A DNA stretch of 64,000 nt from Terriglobia bacterium (lineage in GTDB: Bacteria > Acidobacteriota > Terriglobia > Bryobacterales > Bryobacteraceae). Below the pieces are notes generated by a model. The model was not told the origin of the DNA. It was given only the letters and a program-made list of their open reading frames with translations, and did no database searches. This document shows positions 18,112-26,883 of this stretch, piece by piece (position 1 is the stretch's first letter; each line of letters begins with the position of its first letter). The position numbers and the translations under genes are program-made. The DNA lies in contig JAIQFK010000007.1 in the NCBI GenBank assembly GCA_020073305.1, positions 186,001 to 250,000 on the forward strand, read 5' to 3'.

Positions 18112-18843
18112 ATGCCAGCGCGCACCATCCGCATCGGAATCCTCGGTGACTTCGACCCCGACTATCACTCGCACTGCGCCACGAATGCTTCCCTTCAGCA
18201 CGCGGCCAAGGCTCTGGGGCGCGAAGTCGAATCCGCCTGGGTGCCCACGCCATCGCTCGAGCGCCCGCAGGTTGGGGAGGTGCTTTCAGGCTATGACGGC
18301 CTGTGGGCCTCACCGGGCAGCCCCTACCGCAGTATGCGCGGCATGCTGGCCGGTATTGTGTTCGCGCGCGCGAGCGGCCGGCCGTTTGTCGCGACTTGAG
18401 GCGGATTTCAACATACTCTGTTAGAGTATGCCCGCAACGTGATGGGGATCGCTGACGCCGATTCGGCTGAGCATGATACGGTTTCGCAGAACCTCATCAT
18501 TGCGCCTGTGGCGTGTCCGGTTCCGAGCCGCCGGGAGGGTGCCCCGAAGCTTTCCGGCGCCTGCAAACTACGGATCAAACCTCATTGCCGCCTGGCGGAA
18601 ATCTACGGGGCCACGGAAATCGAAGAAGAGTACTTCTGCAACTTCGAGATGAATCCCGAATACTACCAGCGTTTCGAGGATGCCGGGCTGCTTCCGGTGG
18701 CATTTGGTCAAAACGGCGAACTGAGGGCGGTCGAGCTGCCGGACCGCTTTTTCGTTGCGACGTTATATCAGCCGCAACTGTCGTCGAACGAACAGAGGCC
18801 ACACCCGGTGATCGTGGCGTTCCTCGTGGCGGCCGGCCGTTGA
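18112..18843 (+). CDS. CTP synthase C-terminal-region-related selenoprotein (GATase-1 fold); TGA at 18397-18399 read as Sec96
   Basis: Read through the TGA this gives 243 residues (MPARTIRIGILGDFDPDY onward). The N-terminal half lacks the synthase domain of CTP synthase and goes straight into a class I glutamine-amidotransferase fold (LSGYDGLWASPGSPYRS). At the nucleophile elbow the sequence is PFVAT-TGA-GGFQHTLLEYARNV, where related proteins have TCGGFQH. The TGA therefore sits on the nucleophile cysteine, and the frame continues with conserved content (ADSAEHDTVS, FFVATLYQPQL, PHPVIVAFL). A SECIS-like hairpin follows at 18412-18430. The positions matching the catalytic His and Glu of CTP synthase (F-H-P-E-F) appear as Y-Q-P-Q-L, so glutaminase chemistry is doubtful. 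The SDR gene begins 21 bases after the stop. Confidence 0.87.
18412..18430 (+). promoter_or_regulatory. Predicted bacterial SECIS hairpin for the GATase-like selenoprotein
   Basis: A perfect 7-bp stem CATACTC (18412-18418) with GAGTATG (18424-18430) closes a 5-base loop TGTTA (18419-18423). A lower stem GCGG (18401-18404) with CCGC (18432-18435) can extend it across an internal loop. The TGA-to-loop distance is 19 bases and G is the second loop base, as required for SelB-type recognition. The loop core GTT matches that of the hairpin at 8427-8460. Confidence 0.8.
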
Positions 18844-18864
18844 ACGCTTGATACAATCTGGTCC

Positions 18865-19635
18865 GTGGACCATCCGCTGGAATCGAAAGTCGCGCTGGTC
18901 ACGGGTGCGAGCAAGGGTGTGGGCAAGGGAATTGCCGTGGAACTGGCGCGCCGGGGGGCGAACGTCGCGGTCAACTATAACACGGACCGCGCGGGGGCCG
19001 AGACGACGGTGGCGGAGATACACCGCATAGGCCGGGAGGCAATGGCGATCCAGGCGAACGTCGCGGTGGCGGCGGACGTGGACCGCATGTTCGCGCACTT
19101 CCTCGAGAAATTCCCGCGGCTCGACATTCTGGTAAACAACGCCGGCGTGCAAACCTGGAAGCCGCTGCTGGATTTAACCGAACCGGAATGGGACCGCACC
19201 ATCGACACCAACCTGAAAGGCTGCTTCCTGTGCACCCAGCGCGGCGCGCGCCACATGTGCGAGCGCGGCGGCGGACGCATCATCAACATCGGGTCGGGCT
19301 GCAATAAAGTGGCGTTTCCGAACCTGGCGGATTACACCGCGAGCAAGGGGGGCGTCGAAATGTTTACGAAGTGTGCGGCCGTGGAGCTGGGGAAATACCG
19401 GATCACAGTGAACTGCGTGGCGCCAGGGGCGATCGAGATCGAGCGGACGAAATTGGAAGCGGGCGATTACGCCGCCACTTGGGCGAAGCTGACACCGCTT
19501 GGCCGCGTGGGTGAGCCGTTGGATGTAGGGCGAGCGGTAGTGTTTCTGGCGAGCGAGGCAGCGGAATTCATCACGGGACAAACCATCTGGGTGGATGGCG
19601 GGCTGTTTAGCAAGCCAGCATGGCCGTATTCGTAG
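18865..19635 (+). CDS. SDR family NAD(P)-dependent oxidoreductase (FabG/glucose dehydrogenase-like)
   Basis: A 256-residue classical short-chain dehydrogenase starting with GTG at 18865. The cofactor loop [10 protein letters not shown] is at about residues 13-22, NNAGVQ near 90, the catalytic serine in NIGSGCNK near 144, and the Tyr-Lys pair in YTASKGG near 157. The C-terminal GQTIWVDGG is the usual end motif. The gene is 21 bases downstream of the selenoprotein and probably in the same transcript. The substrate cannot be assigned; 3-oxoacyl reductase or sugar dehydrogenase are the common options. Confidence 0.87.
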   Translation: MDHPLESKVALVTGASKGVGKGIAVELARRGANVAVNYNTDRAGAETTVAEIHRIGREAMAIQANVAVAADVDRMFAHFLEKFPRLDILVNNAGVQTWKPLLDLTEPEWDRTIDTNLKGCFLCTQRGARHMCERGGGRIINIGSGCNKVAFPNLADYTASKGGVEMFTKCAAVELGKYRITVNCVAPGAIEIERTKLEAGDYAATWAKLTPLGRVGEPLDVGRAVVFLASEAAEFITGQTIWVDGGLFSKPAWPYS

Positions 19636-19720
19636 CAAACGGTGCCAGTTAGTGTGTATTGCGCGGCTTGTGTTAATCGGGTGACAATAAGAATCTGTCC
19701 TCTCCTGTTTGGGCTTCCCT

Positions 19721-22504
19721 ATGCTGAACCAGATCACCGTCCACGGCGCGCGCCAGCATAATCTCAAAAACATCGACGTCGAGATTCCACGCAACCGGCT
19801 GACTGTAATCACGGGTCTAAGCGGCTCCGGCAAGTCCTCTCTGGCCTTTGACACCATCTATGCGGAGGGCCAGCGCCGGTACGTGGAGACGCTCTCGACC
19901 TATGCGCGGCAGTTTCTCGACCAGATGGAACGGCCCGAGGTGGACTCAATCGAGGGTCTCAGTCCCGCCATCTCGATCGAACAGAAAACCACCAGCCGCA
20001 GCCCGCGCTCGACGGTGGGCACCATCACCGAGATTTACGATTACCTGCGCGTGCTCTATTCCTCCATCGGGATTCCGCACTGCCCGGTGTGCGGCAACCC
20101 GATCTCGCGGCAGACCACCGAACAGATCCTGCATCATGTGCTTGCGCTGAAGCCGGAGGACCGCATCATGGTGATGGCGCCCATCGTGCGCGGGCGAAAA
20201 GGCGAGTACAAGAAGGATCTGGAAAAGCTCGCGCGCCAGGGGTTTGTTCGCGCGCGCATCGACGGCGTCCTGCGCTCGCTCGATGAAGATATTCCCCCGC
20301 TGGACAAACGCCGCAATCACACCATTGAAGTTGTTGTAGACCGGCTGCTGGTGAAGCGTGGAATCGAGAAGCGCCTGGAAGCATCGATTGAAACCGCGAC
20401 CAAGCTGGCCAACGGGTTGGTGATCATTGCGGTAGTGAATGGCGAGGAGCGGCTGTACTCCCAGAAGCTGGCCTGCACGGAGTGCGGCACCAGTGTTCCG
20501 CAGCTCGAGCCGCGCTCGTTTTCCTTCAACAGCCCATATGGCGCCTGCGAGACCTGCTCGGGCCTCGGCAGCCGCTGGACGTTCGATCCCGGCAAGGTGA
20601 TCGTGGATTTCTCGAAACCTCTGCTCGAAGGCGGGCTGGGTCCCGGGGCGAGTTCGGCGTACATGACGCACTGGATCAATGAGGCGGCGCGAGTGCTGCG
20701 CATCAAGCTTGCGACGCCCTTCGAGCAGTTCCCGAAGAAAACCCAGAAACTGCTGCTCGAGGGGACCGCCGGTTTCCCGGGCATCCTGAAAATTCTGGAT
20801 CAGGCTTTCCAGGAGTCTTCGGAAGGTTACCGCGAGTGGTTGACTGACTACATGTCGCCGGTTGAGTGCGGGGACTGCCACGGTAAGCGGCTGCGGCCGT
20901 CCAGCCTGGCCGTGCGCGTAAAGGAACTCTCCATTTCCGGTTTCACGGAGATGCCGGTCTTGCGCGCGCTGCTGACCGCCAAGAGCTGGACGTTCGGCGA
21001 ACGCGAGACGCAGATTGCGGGACGAGTGCTGGACGAGATCCGGCGCCGGTTGGAATTCCTTTCGGCGGTGGGGCTCGACTATTTGAGCCTGGACCGTTCC
21101 GCCACCACGCTTTCGGGCGGTGAAGCGCAGCGGATTCGCCTGGCCACGCAGATCGGGTCGAAGCTGCGCGGAGTGCTCTATGTGCTGGATGAGCCGTCCA
21201 TCGGCCTGCACCCGCGCGACAACGGCAAGCTGCTGGAAACGCTGGCGCACTTGCGCGACATGGGCAACACCGTGATCGTGGTGGAACACGATGCGGAGAC
21301 GATTGAGCGCGCGGATTACGTGGTCGATCTGGGTCCCGGCGCGGGACGGCTCGGCGGGGCGCTCGTGGCGACGGGCACCCCGGCAAGGATTACGAAAAAT
21401 CCTAACTCGCTCACCGGCCGTTATCTCGCAGGCGAAATGGAAATCCCGGTACCGCCGCAGCGCCGCCCGTCGAACGGCAAGAAGCTGATGGTTCTGGGGG
21501 CGCGCGAACACAACCTGAAGAACATCGATGTCGAAATTCCGTTGGGCGTGCTTACGGTAGTGACGGGCGTTTCCGGCAGCGGCAAATCGACCCTGATTAA
21601 CGAGATTGTGTATCGTGCGCTGGCCGGCCAGCTTTACGGTTCGCGCGAGAAAGCGGGCGCGCACGACAGGATCACGGGCCTGGAGAACCTCGACAAAGTC
21701 ATTCGCATCGATCAATCACCCATTGGCCGCACGCCGCGCTCGAACCCCGCTACTTATACCGGCCTGTTTGCGCCGATTCGCGACCTGTATTCGCGGCTTC
21801 CGGAATCGCGTGAGCGAGGCTACAAACCGGGGCGGTTCAGCTTCAACGTCAAAGGCGGGCGTTGTGAAGCGTGCCAGGGCGACGGCCTCAGGCGCATCGA
21901 GATGAATTTTCTGCCCGATGTGTACGTGACCTGCGACGTCTGCCATGGCCGCCGGTACAATCACGAGACGCTCGAGGTGAAATATAAGGGCCTCTCGATT
22001 GCGGACCTGCTGGATACGACGGTGGAGGATGCGCTGCCCGTGCTCGAGAATATTCCGCAGATTCGGGCCAAGCTCGAAACGCTGCACGACGTCGGGCTGG
22101 GATACGTTCATCTGGGCCAGTCCTCCACGACGCTGTCAGGCGGCGAGGCGCAACGCATTAAACTGGCGCGGGAGTTGAGCAAGCGCCAAACGGGTCGCAC
22201 CTTCTACCTGTTGGACGAGCCGACGACGGGACTGCATTTCGACGATGTGCGCAAACTGCTCGACGTGCTGCAGCGGCTGGTCGGTCTGGGCAACAGCGTG
22301 GTGGTGATCGAGCATAATCTGGATGTGGTGAAGACGGCGGACTGGGTGATCGACCTGGGTCCCGACGGCGGCGAAGACGGAGGGCGAGTGGTGGCGGCGG
22401 GGACTCCGGAGCAGGTGATGCGGTCGAAGAAGAGCTACACGGCTGAAGCGCTCCGCAAGGTGTTGAGGGGTACGAGCCTGCGTGCGAGCGCCGCGCAGAA
22501 CTAG
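19721..22504 (+). CDS. uvrA: UvrABC excision nuclease subunit A
   Basis: 927 residues from the ATG at 19721 ([15 protein letters not shown]); an in-frame TTG at 19709 is less likely. Two ABC-type ATPase modules carry Walker A loops GLSGSGKSS (near 32) and GVSGSGKST (near 616). The signatures are [12 protein letters not shown] and [12 protein letters not shown], and the Walker B segments [11 protein letters not shown] and [11 protein letters not shown]. Zinc-binding CxxC pairs are visible (CPVCG, CTECG, CETC, CEAC, CDVC). UvrA dimers recognise bulky DNA lesions and load UvrB in nucleotide-excision repair. Length is normal for the family. Confidence 0.97.
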   Translation: MLNQITVHGARQHNLKNIDVEIPRNRLTVITGLSGSGKSSLAFDTIYAEGQRRYVETLSTYARQFLDQMERPEVDSIEGLSPAISIEQKTTSRSPRSTVGTITEIYDYLRVLYSSIGIPHCPVCGNPISRQTTEQILHHVLALKPEDRIMVMAPIVRGRKGEYKKDLEKLARQGFVRARIDGVLRSLDEDIPPLDKRRNHTIEVVVDRLLVKRGIEKRLEASIETATKLANGLVIIAVVNGEERLYSQKLACTECGTSVPQLEPRSFSFNSPYGACETCSGLGSRWTFDPGKVIVDFSKPLLEGGLGPGASSAYMTHWINEAARVLRIKLATPFEQFPKKTQKLLLEGTAGFPGILKILDQAFQESSEGYREWLTDYMSPVECGDCHGKRLRPSSLAVRVKELSISGFTEMPVLRALLTAKSWTFGERETQIAGRVLDEIRRRLEFLSAVGLDYLSLDRSATTLSGGEAQRIRLATQIGSKLRGVLYVLDEPSIGLHPRDNGKLLETLAHLRDMGNTVIVVEHDAETIERADYVVDLGPGAGRLGGALVATGTPARITKNPNSLTGRYLAGEMEIPVPPQRRPSNGKKLMVLGAREHNLKNIDVEIPLGVLTVVTGVSGSGKSTLINEIVYRALAGQLYGSREKAGAHDRITGLENLDKVIRIDQSPIGRTPRSNPATYTGLFAPIRDLYSRLPESRERGYKPGRFSFNVKGGRCEACQGDGLRRIEMNFLPDVYVTCDVCHGRRYNHETLEVKYKGLSIADLLDTTVEDALPVLENIPQIRAKLETLHDVGLGYVHLGQSSTTLSGGEAQRIKLARELSKRQTGRTFYLLDEPTTGLHFDDVRKLLDVLQRLVGLGNSVVVIEHNLDVVKTADWVIDLGPDGGEDGGRVVAAGTPEQVMRSKKSYTAEALRKVLRGTSLRASAAQN

Positions 22505-22511
22505 TTACGCG

Positions 22512-23471
22512 ATGAGCAAGTACGACATCCGGCCCATTGATTTCACGCCGCTCAAGACGGTTCCTCTTGCCGGGCGCGGGGGCAAAGTGCGCGTGGAAGA
22601 CTTCGCCGCACCTTACACCAAAGGAGATGGCGTGCGCGGGTGGCTGGGTTCGCTTCCCAAAATTCTGGCGGCGGATGCATTTCGGTCGGTGCTGGAAGCT
22701 CTTCAGAAAGCGCGCGCCAGCCGCAAGCCCATCTTGTGGGGACTGGGCGGCCATGTCATCAAGTGCGGGCTCGCGCCGGTGCTCACGGATCTGATGGAGC
22801 GCGGATATGCGACGGCATTTTCGATGAACGGTTCAGCCGCCATTCACGACTTCGAAATCGCGATCGCGGGACACACCAGCGAGGATGTCGAGTCGGTCCT
22901 GCCGGATGGCACCTTTGGCACCGCGGAAGAGACCGGCCGCGAGATGAACCAGGCTATCGAATGCGGCGACCGGGATGCGATCGGCGCGGGCGAGGCGCTG
23001 GGACGCGCTCTCTCGGCAAATGGCCGCGCGATGTACGGGAGCCACAGCCTGCTGGTGGCCGCTTACCACGGCGCCGTTCCGGTTACGGTGCATGTCGCGG
23101 TGGGGACGGACACGCCGCACACGCACCCAGCCGCCAATCCGGGCGCCATCGGGCGTACCACGCACCACGATTTCCGCCTGTTCTGCACGTTAGCTGCCGG
23201 ATTGAATGACGGGGGCGTGTACCTCAATGTGGGCTCAGCTGTGGTGATGCCTGAAGTTTTTCTCAAAGCCGTGTCGGCCGTGCGCAACCTGGGGAATCCA
23301 CTGGCCAACTTCACGACCGTGAATTTCGATTTTCTCCAGCACTACCGTCCCCGCGTCAACGTGGTAGAGCGGCCCCATACAAAATCCGGCGGCCGGGGTT
23401 ATGCGATTACCGGACACCACGAGCTGATGCTGCCGCTGCTGGCCGCGGCGTTGATCGAAAGCGAGGGCTGA
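22512..23471 (+). CDS. Conserved protein of unknown function, faintly deoxyhypusine synthase-like
   Basis: 319 residues from the ATG at 22512, 7 bases after the uvrA stop, so likely co-transcribed. It has no signal peptide and no membrane helix. Conserved-looking segments are KPILWGLGGHVIKCGLAPVL (about 74-93), FSMNGSAAIHDFEIAIAGHT (about 104-123), DGTFGTAEETG, and a histidine-rich loop GTDTPHTHPAANPGAIGRT. The Gly/Ala/His pattern SAAIHDFE with the following ETG helix recalls the NAD-binding region of deoxyhypusine/homospermidine synthase-type proteins, but I cannot confirm this by eye. No function is assigned. Confidence 0.6.
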   Translation: MSKYDIRPIDFTPLKTVPLAGRGGKVRVEDFAAPYTKGDGVRGWLGSLPKILAADAFRSVLEALQKARASRKPILWGLGGHVIKCGLAPVLTDLMERGYATAFSMNGSAAIHDFEIAIAGHTSEDVESVLPDGTFGTAEETGREMNQAIECGDRDAIGAGEALGRALSANGRAMYGSHSLLVAAYHGAVPVTVHVAVGTDTPHTHPAANPGAIGRTTHHDFRLFCTLAAGLNDGGVYLNVGSAVVMPEVFLKAVSAVRNLGNPLANFTTVNFDFLQHYRPRVNVVERPHTKSGGRGYAITGHHELMLPLLAAALIESEG

Positions 23472-23473
23472 TG

Positions 23474-23504
23474 CAGGTGCCAGGTGTTAGGTGCCAGGTG
23501 TCAG
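23474..23504. repeat. Short tandem repeat, 7-bp unit
   Basis: The unit (C/T)AGGTG(C/T) repeats four times and is followed by a partial fifth copy. It can also be read as 2.2 copies of a 14-mer. It fills the gap before the CPBP protease gene and ends just upstream of that gene's ribosome-binding region. Confidence 0.65.
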
Positions 23505-23517
23505 GGAAAACCAAGTG

Positions 23518-24318
23518 ATGGAGAACGAGCCGGGCTTTTCGTCCTTGGATCCGCCGCCGGTTGACAGGCCCCCAGAACCCGCGTCCGCGGAAGCGGCTCA
23601 ACAGCAGCCTGAAACGTATCCGTTCTGGAGTTACGCCGATCTGGTGGTTTTCTTCGGCCTTGCTTTTCCCTGTCTCCTGCTGGGCGCGGCCTTAGTGAAA
23701 GCCTTTCTCTGGATATTCCATCTCCGCGTGCACAGCATCGCGCTCGAATTGGTGCCGGCTCAGTTCGTGGGATATGGGCTTCTGTTTTCCGCCTTGTATC
23801 TCCTGCTGAACCTGCATTACAGGCGTCCGTTCTGGCCGTCACTGAAATGGGTGCCCGCACGGCCCGGTGTCTCGCGGACGATTCTCTACGGCTTCGTATT
23901 GGCGTTCGCAGTGGCGCTTTTGGGCTCCGCGTTGCGCACCCCCGATGTCCAGACGCCCATGAAGCAACTGCTCTCTGACCGCAGTTCGGTCGTCCTGATC
24001 GCCATATTCGCCGTGACCCTGGGGCCGATTTGTGAAGAACTCGCGTTTCGCGGATTCCTGCAGCCGGTGCTGGTGCGCTCTTTCGGAGCCGCGGCGGGAA
24101 TCGTGCTGGCGGCCATTCCCTTCGGCCTGCTCCACCTGTCGCAATACGGTGGCTCGTGGCGCCATGGGTTGCTCATCACGGTCGCGGGCATCGCGTTTGG
24201 CTGCATGCGCCAGGTTTCGGGATCCACGCGCGCGGCGGCCATCATGCACGCAGCTTACAACTTCATTTTCTTCGCCACGCTCTTTAGTCAAAGAGGCAAC
24301 CTGCCCACCTCATGGTAG
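23518..24318 (+). CDS. CPBP family intramembrane metalloprotease
   Basis: 266 residues from the ATG at 23518. A proline-rich cytosolic N-terminus of about 35 residues is followed by six to eight membrane segments. The protease motifs are [12 protein letters not shown] (glutamates 173-174, arginine 178), FGLLHLS and the late histidine/asparagine HAAYNF. This is the Abi/CPBP (type II CAAX prenyl endopeptidase-like) family, whose bacterial members cleave or bind membrane proteins. The stop codon overlaps the mtnA start, so translation is coupled, although no functional link is obvious. Confidence 0.87.
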   Translation: MENEPGFSSLDPPPVDRPPEPASAEAAQQQPETYPFWSYADLVVFFGLAFPCLLLGAALVKAFLWIFHLRVHSIALELVPAQFVGYGLLFSALYLLLNLHYRRPFWPSLKWVPARPGVSRTILYGFVLAFAVALLGSALRTPDVQTPMKQLLSDRSSVVLIAIFAVTLGPICEELAFRGFLQPVLVRSFGAAAGIVLAAIPFGLLHLSQYGGSWRHGLLITVAGIAFGCMRQVSGSTRAAAIMHAAYNFIFFATLFSQRGNLPTSW

Positions 24319-25352
24319 AGACGATTGAATGGACGGATGCGGGTGTGGTCATGATCGACCAGACCCGGCTTCCGCGCGAGGAGCGATATGTCACCTGCCG
24401 CACCTATGAGGAGGTGGCGGAGGCCATTCGCTCGATGATAATTCGCGGCGCTCCGGCGATTGGGGTAGCCGCGGCCATGGGAATCGCGCTGGGCGTCGCG
24501 CAGGCGGATGCGAACAATCTGGAGGCGCAGTTCGAAAAGATCTGCGCGACTCTTGCGCGCACGCGGCCCACGGCCGTCAACCTCTTCTGGGCGATTGAGC
24601 GCATGAAGCGCACTTTCGCGGAATCGGCCGGCCTTTCTCTGCCGCGGCTGCGGAATCGGCTGATTGCGGAAGCGCAGCAGATCAGGCTGGAGGACATCGC
24701 CATTAACGAAACGATCGGCCGGAACGGCGCGGCACTCGTGCCGGACGGAAAGACGGTGCTCACCCACTGCAATGCGGGTGCGCTGGCCACGGCAGGTTAT
24801 GGCACGGCGCTGGGGGTGATCCGAGCCGCTATCTCGTCCGGGAAAAAGATCGATGTGTTTGCCGATGAGACGCGGCCCTTTCTGCAAGGCTCGCGCCTCA
24901 CAGTTTGGGAGTTGCAGCAGGACGGGATCCCAGCGACGCTCATTACCGACAACATGGCCGGTCACTTCCTGAAGAGCGGGCGCATCGGCTGCGTCGTAGT
25001 GGGCGCTGACCGCATCGCCGCGAACGGCGACGTCGCCAACAAGATCGGCACTTACTCCCTGGCCGTGCTGGCGAAAGAGAACGGCGTTCCCTTTTATGTA
25101 GCGGCGCCCATCTCGACGCTCGATCTGGAGCTGGCCTCGGGAGATCAAATTCCCATTGAGCAGCGGGCCGCATCGGAGGTGACGCACGTGTTCGGGGTGC
25201 CGGTGGCGCCGGAGGGAACGGCAGTCGAGAATCCGGCGTTCGATGTCACTCCCAACCGCTATGTGACCGCCATCATCACCGAGCGCGGAGTGGCCAGGGC
25301 GCCGTACGGGGAGTCGCTGCGGGGGTTGACCGCGGAACGCGCGGTGCGCTAG
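24312..25352 (+). CDS. mtnA: S-methyl-5-thioribose-1-phosphate isomerase
   Basis: A 346-residue enzyme of the methionine-salvage pathway, isomerising methylthioribose-1-phosphate to methylthioribulose-1-phosphate. Family marks include [15 protein letters not shown] (about 44-58), the catalytic cysteine in [18 protein letters not shown] (near 154), and the catalytic aspartate with [18 protein letters not shown] (near 236-253). The C-terminal [14 protein letters not shown]-like segment is present. The ATG overlaps the end of the CPBP gene. Its stop lies within a CTAG that also supplies the stop of the convergent ABC ATPase gene. Confidence 0.94.
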   Translation: MVETIEWTDAGVVMIDQTRLPREERYVTCRTYEEVAEAIRSMIIRGAPAIGVAAAMGIALGVAQADANNLEAQFEKICATLARTRPTAVNLFWAIERMKRTFAESAGLSLPRLRNRLIAEAQQIRLEDIAINETIGRNGAALVPDGKTVLTHCNAGALATAGYGTALGVIRAAISSGKKIDVFADETRPFLQGSRLTVWELQQDGIPATLITDNMAGHFLKSGRIGCVVVGADRIAANGDVANKIGTYSLAVLAKENGVPFYVAAPISTLDLELASGDQIPIEQRAASEVTHVFGVPVAPEGTAVENPAFDVTPNRYVTAIITERGVARAPYGESLRGLTAERAVR

Positions 25353-26050
25353 CCGGCCGCCACCTGCACCTGCTCCTCCACCACACGGCCGTCGAAAATC
25401 CGCACCGTGCGGTCTGCATAGCACGCATAGCGGGGATCATGTGTCACCATGCAGATGGTCGCGCCGGCGCGATGCAGGCTGCGCAGAATCTCGATCACTG
25501 CTTCGCCGTTTGCCGAATCCAGATTGCCGGTTGGCTCGTCCGCCAGCAGAATCGATGGCTCGCCGGCGAGAGCGCGCGCCACCGCTACGCGCTGCTGCTG
25601 GCCGCCGGATAGTTGTGAGGGATAGTGCTTCTGGCGGTGCGCCATGCCGACTCTCTCCAGAGCATCCCGCACCATTTTGCGGCGTTCCACGGCCGGGACG
25701 TGCCGGTAGATGAGAGGCAGTTCCACATTCTCGAACACCGTGAGATCGCCAATCAGGTTGAAGGCCTGGAAAATAAAACCGATCTCCCGATTGCGGATGC
25801 GGGCGCGCTCCGACCGGTTGAGGTTCTCGACCGGCCGTCCATTCAGCTCGTACCGTCCATCCGATGGGGAATCGAGCAAACCGAGGATCGCAAGCAGCGT
25901 CGATTTTCCGCAGCCGGAAGGCCCGGCGATGGAGACGAATTCGCCGCGCTCGATATCCAGATGAATGCCCGCCAGGGCGTGGGTTTCCACTTCCTCGGTG
26001 TTGAAAACTTTGCTGAGGTTTTGGAGATGGATGAGCGCCGGCATGTTCAC
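25349..26050 (-). CDS. ABC transporter ATP-binding protein (LolD/MacB type)
   Basis: 233 residues with Walker [10 protein letters not shown] (about 39-47), signature [15 protein letters not shown] (near 143), Walker [14 protein letters not shown] (near 163-175) and the switch histidine in MVTHDPRYA. The wording is that of ATPases paired with FtsX/MacB-like permeases for lipoprotein or peptide export. No permease is adjacent, so the partner must be elsewhere. Its ATG overlaps the stop of the DUF4097-like gene. It is the last gene of the sigma-factor operon starting at 29110. Confidence 0.9.
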   Translation of the reverse strand: MNMPALIHLQNLSKVFNTEEVETHALAGIHLDIERGEFVSIAGPSGCGKSTLLAILGLLDSPSDGRYELNGRPVENLNRSERARIRNREIGFIFQAFNLIGDLTVFENVELPLIYRHVPAVERRKMVRDALERVGMAHRQKHYPSQLSGGQQQRVAVARALAGEPSILLADEPTGNLDSANGEAVIEILRSLHRAGATICMVTHDPRYACYADRTVRIFDGRVVEEQVQVAAG

Positions 26051-26865
26051 TTCGCTTTCCGGATGAAAATGTTTCCGTTGAAAGTCTGGAACTGAAATTC
26101 CGGCCCACCGCCATTGATGGTGCCGTACATCGCATGGTCCACGCGGACGCGATACTTGCCGCGATTGGCCCGGCCATCCTCAATGATGGGCTTCTGGGCG
26201 GATGCGTCCAGACGGATGTCGAAGTCGCTGAAAATCTCGCCGTTGTCCGTCTTGAACTTCACGCGCGCTTTGGCGTCCGCGGGCAGCGTCACATCCACGT
26301 CGCCGTTGAGCGAGCTGAACGACATGGATTTGTCCGGTGTGATCTTGTTCAGGGTGACCACCACGTTCTTGTTCAGCGCATGGGCGATCACGGAGCCCGA
26401 TACGTTGGTCAGCTTGACGCCTCCGTTGGTGTTGTTGACTTCGATCTCGCCGGAGATGCGGTCGACCACGATGTCGCCGCCATTGATGCAGCTCAGCTTC
26501 AATGAGGTGTTGACCGGGACCTGAATCGTCAGATCCGCTTCCCGGCCCGGATGAGCGCCGATGGTGAGAACGTTGTCTTCTTCCTCCGCGGTCAGACCCA
26601 TGGCGGTGTTATCGATGCGCTTCATGCCTTCGGCGCCTCGCGGCGTGTGCCGCCGCTCATGCTCCGAGCTGTCGCCGCCGCGGCTTTCAATGATGGCATC
26701 CTTGCCGTCATAGCCTTTGACCGTGATTCCGCCGTTGATGAGACTTACTTTGAGAGTGTGAGGGCGCGAAGGGTCGCTGAACGGCACGGTGATGCGGCCG
26801 CCCGAATCCTGCGGCCACGCGAGGCCGCACGCCAGCAGCGGTAAAATTCCAATTAGTGTTTTCAC
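26047..26865 (-). CDS. Secreted DUF4097-like beta-repeat protein (copy 1)
   Basis: 272 residues with a signal peptide (MKTLIGILPLLACGLAWPQ). The rest is a chain of short beta-strand repeats with NGG/NGD turns: LINGGITVKGYDG, CINGGDIVVDRISG, NTNGGVKLTNVSG, SLNGDVDVTLPA. This gives the right-handed beta-solenoid look of DUF4097 proteins. It is paralogous to the neighbouring gene at 26884 (shared SLNGDVD and FSDFDI/YTDFDV segments). Role unknown; such proteins often accompany sigma/anti-sigma pairs in envelope operons. Confidence 0.75.
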   Translation of the reverse strand: MKTLIGILPLLACGLAWPQDSGGRITVPFSDPSRPHTLKVSLINGGITVKGYDGKDAIIESRGGDSSEHERRHTPRGAEGMKRIDNTAMGLTAEEEDNVLTIGAHPGREADLTIQVPVNTSLKLSCINGGDIVVDRISGEIEVNNTNGGVKLTNVSGSVIAHALNKNVVVTLNKITPDKSMSFSSLNGDVDVTLPADAKARVKFKTDNGEIFSDFDIRLDASAQKPIIEDGRANRGKYRVRVDHAMYGTINGGGPEFQFQTFNGNIFIRKAK

Positions 26866-26883
26866 TGCATTTCTCCTGACAGA

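Noticed and set aside
18397-18399. Premature stop splitting the GATase-like gene into two fragments
   Set aside because: Same reasoning: nucleophile position, intact frame on both sides and a perfect hairpin in the right place.
19946-21715. 589-residue antisense frame in uvrA
   Set aside because: No family features; it is the typical long antisense frame of a GC-rich gene opposite a clearly real uvrA.
23474-23504. Possible CRISPR-like repeat
   Set aside because: The 7-bp units are contiguous without spacers; it is a simple tandem repeat.
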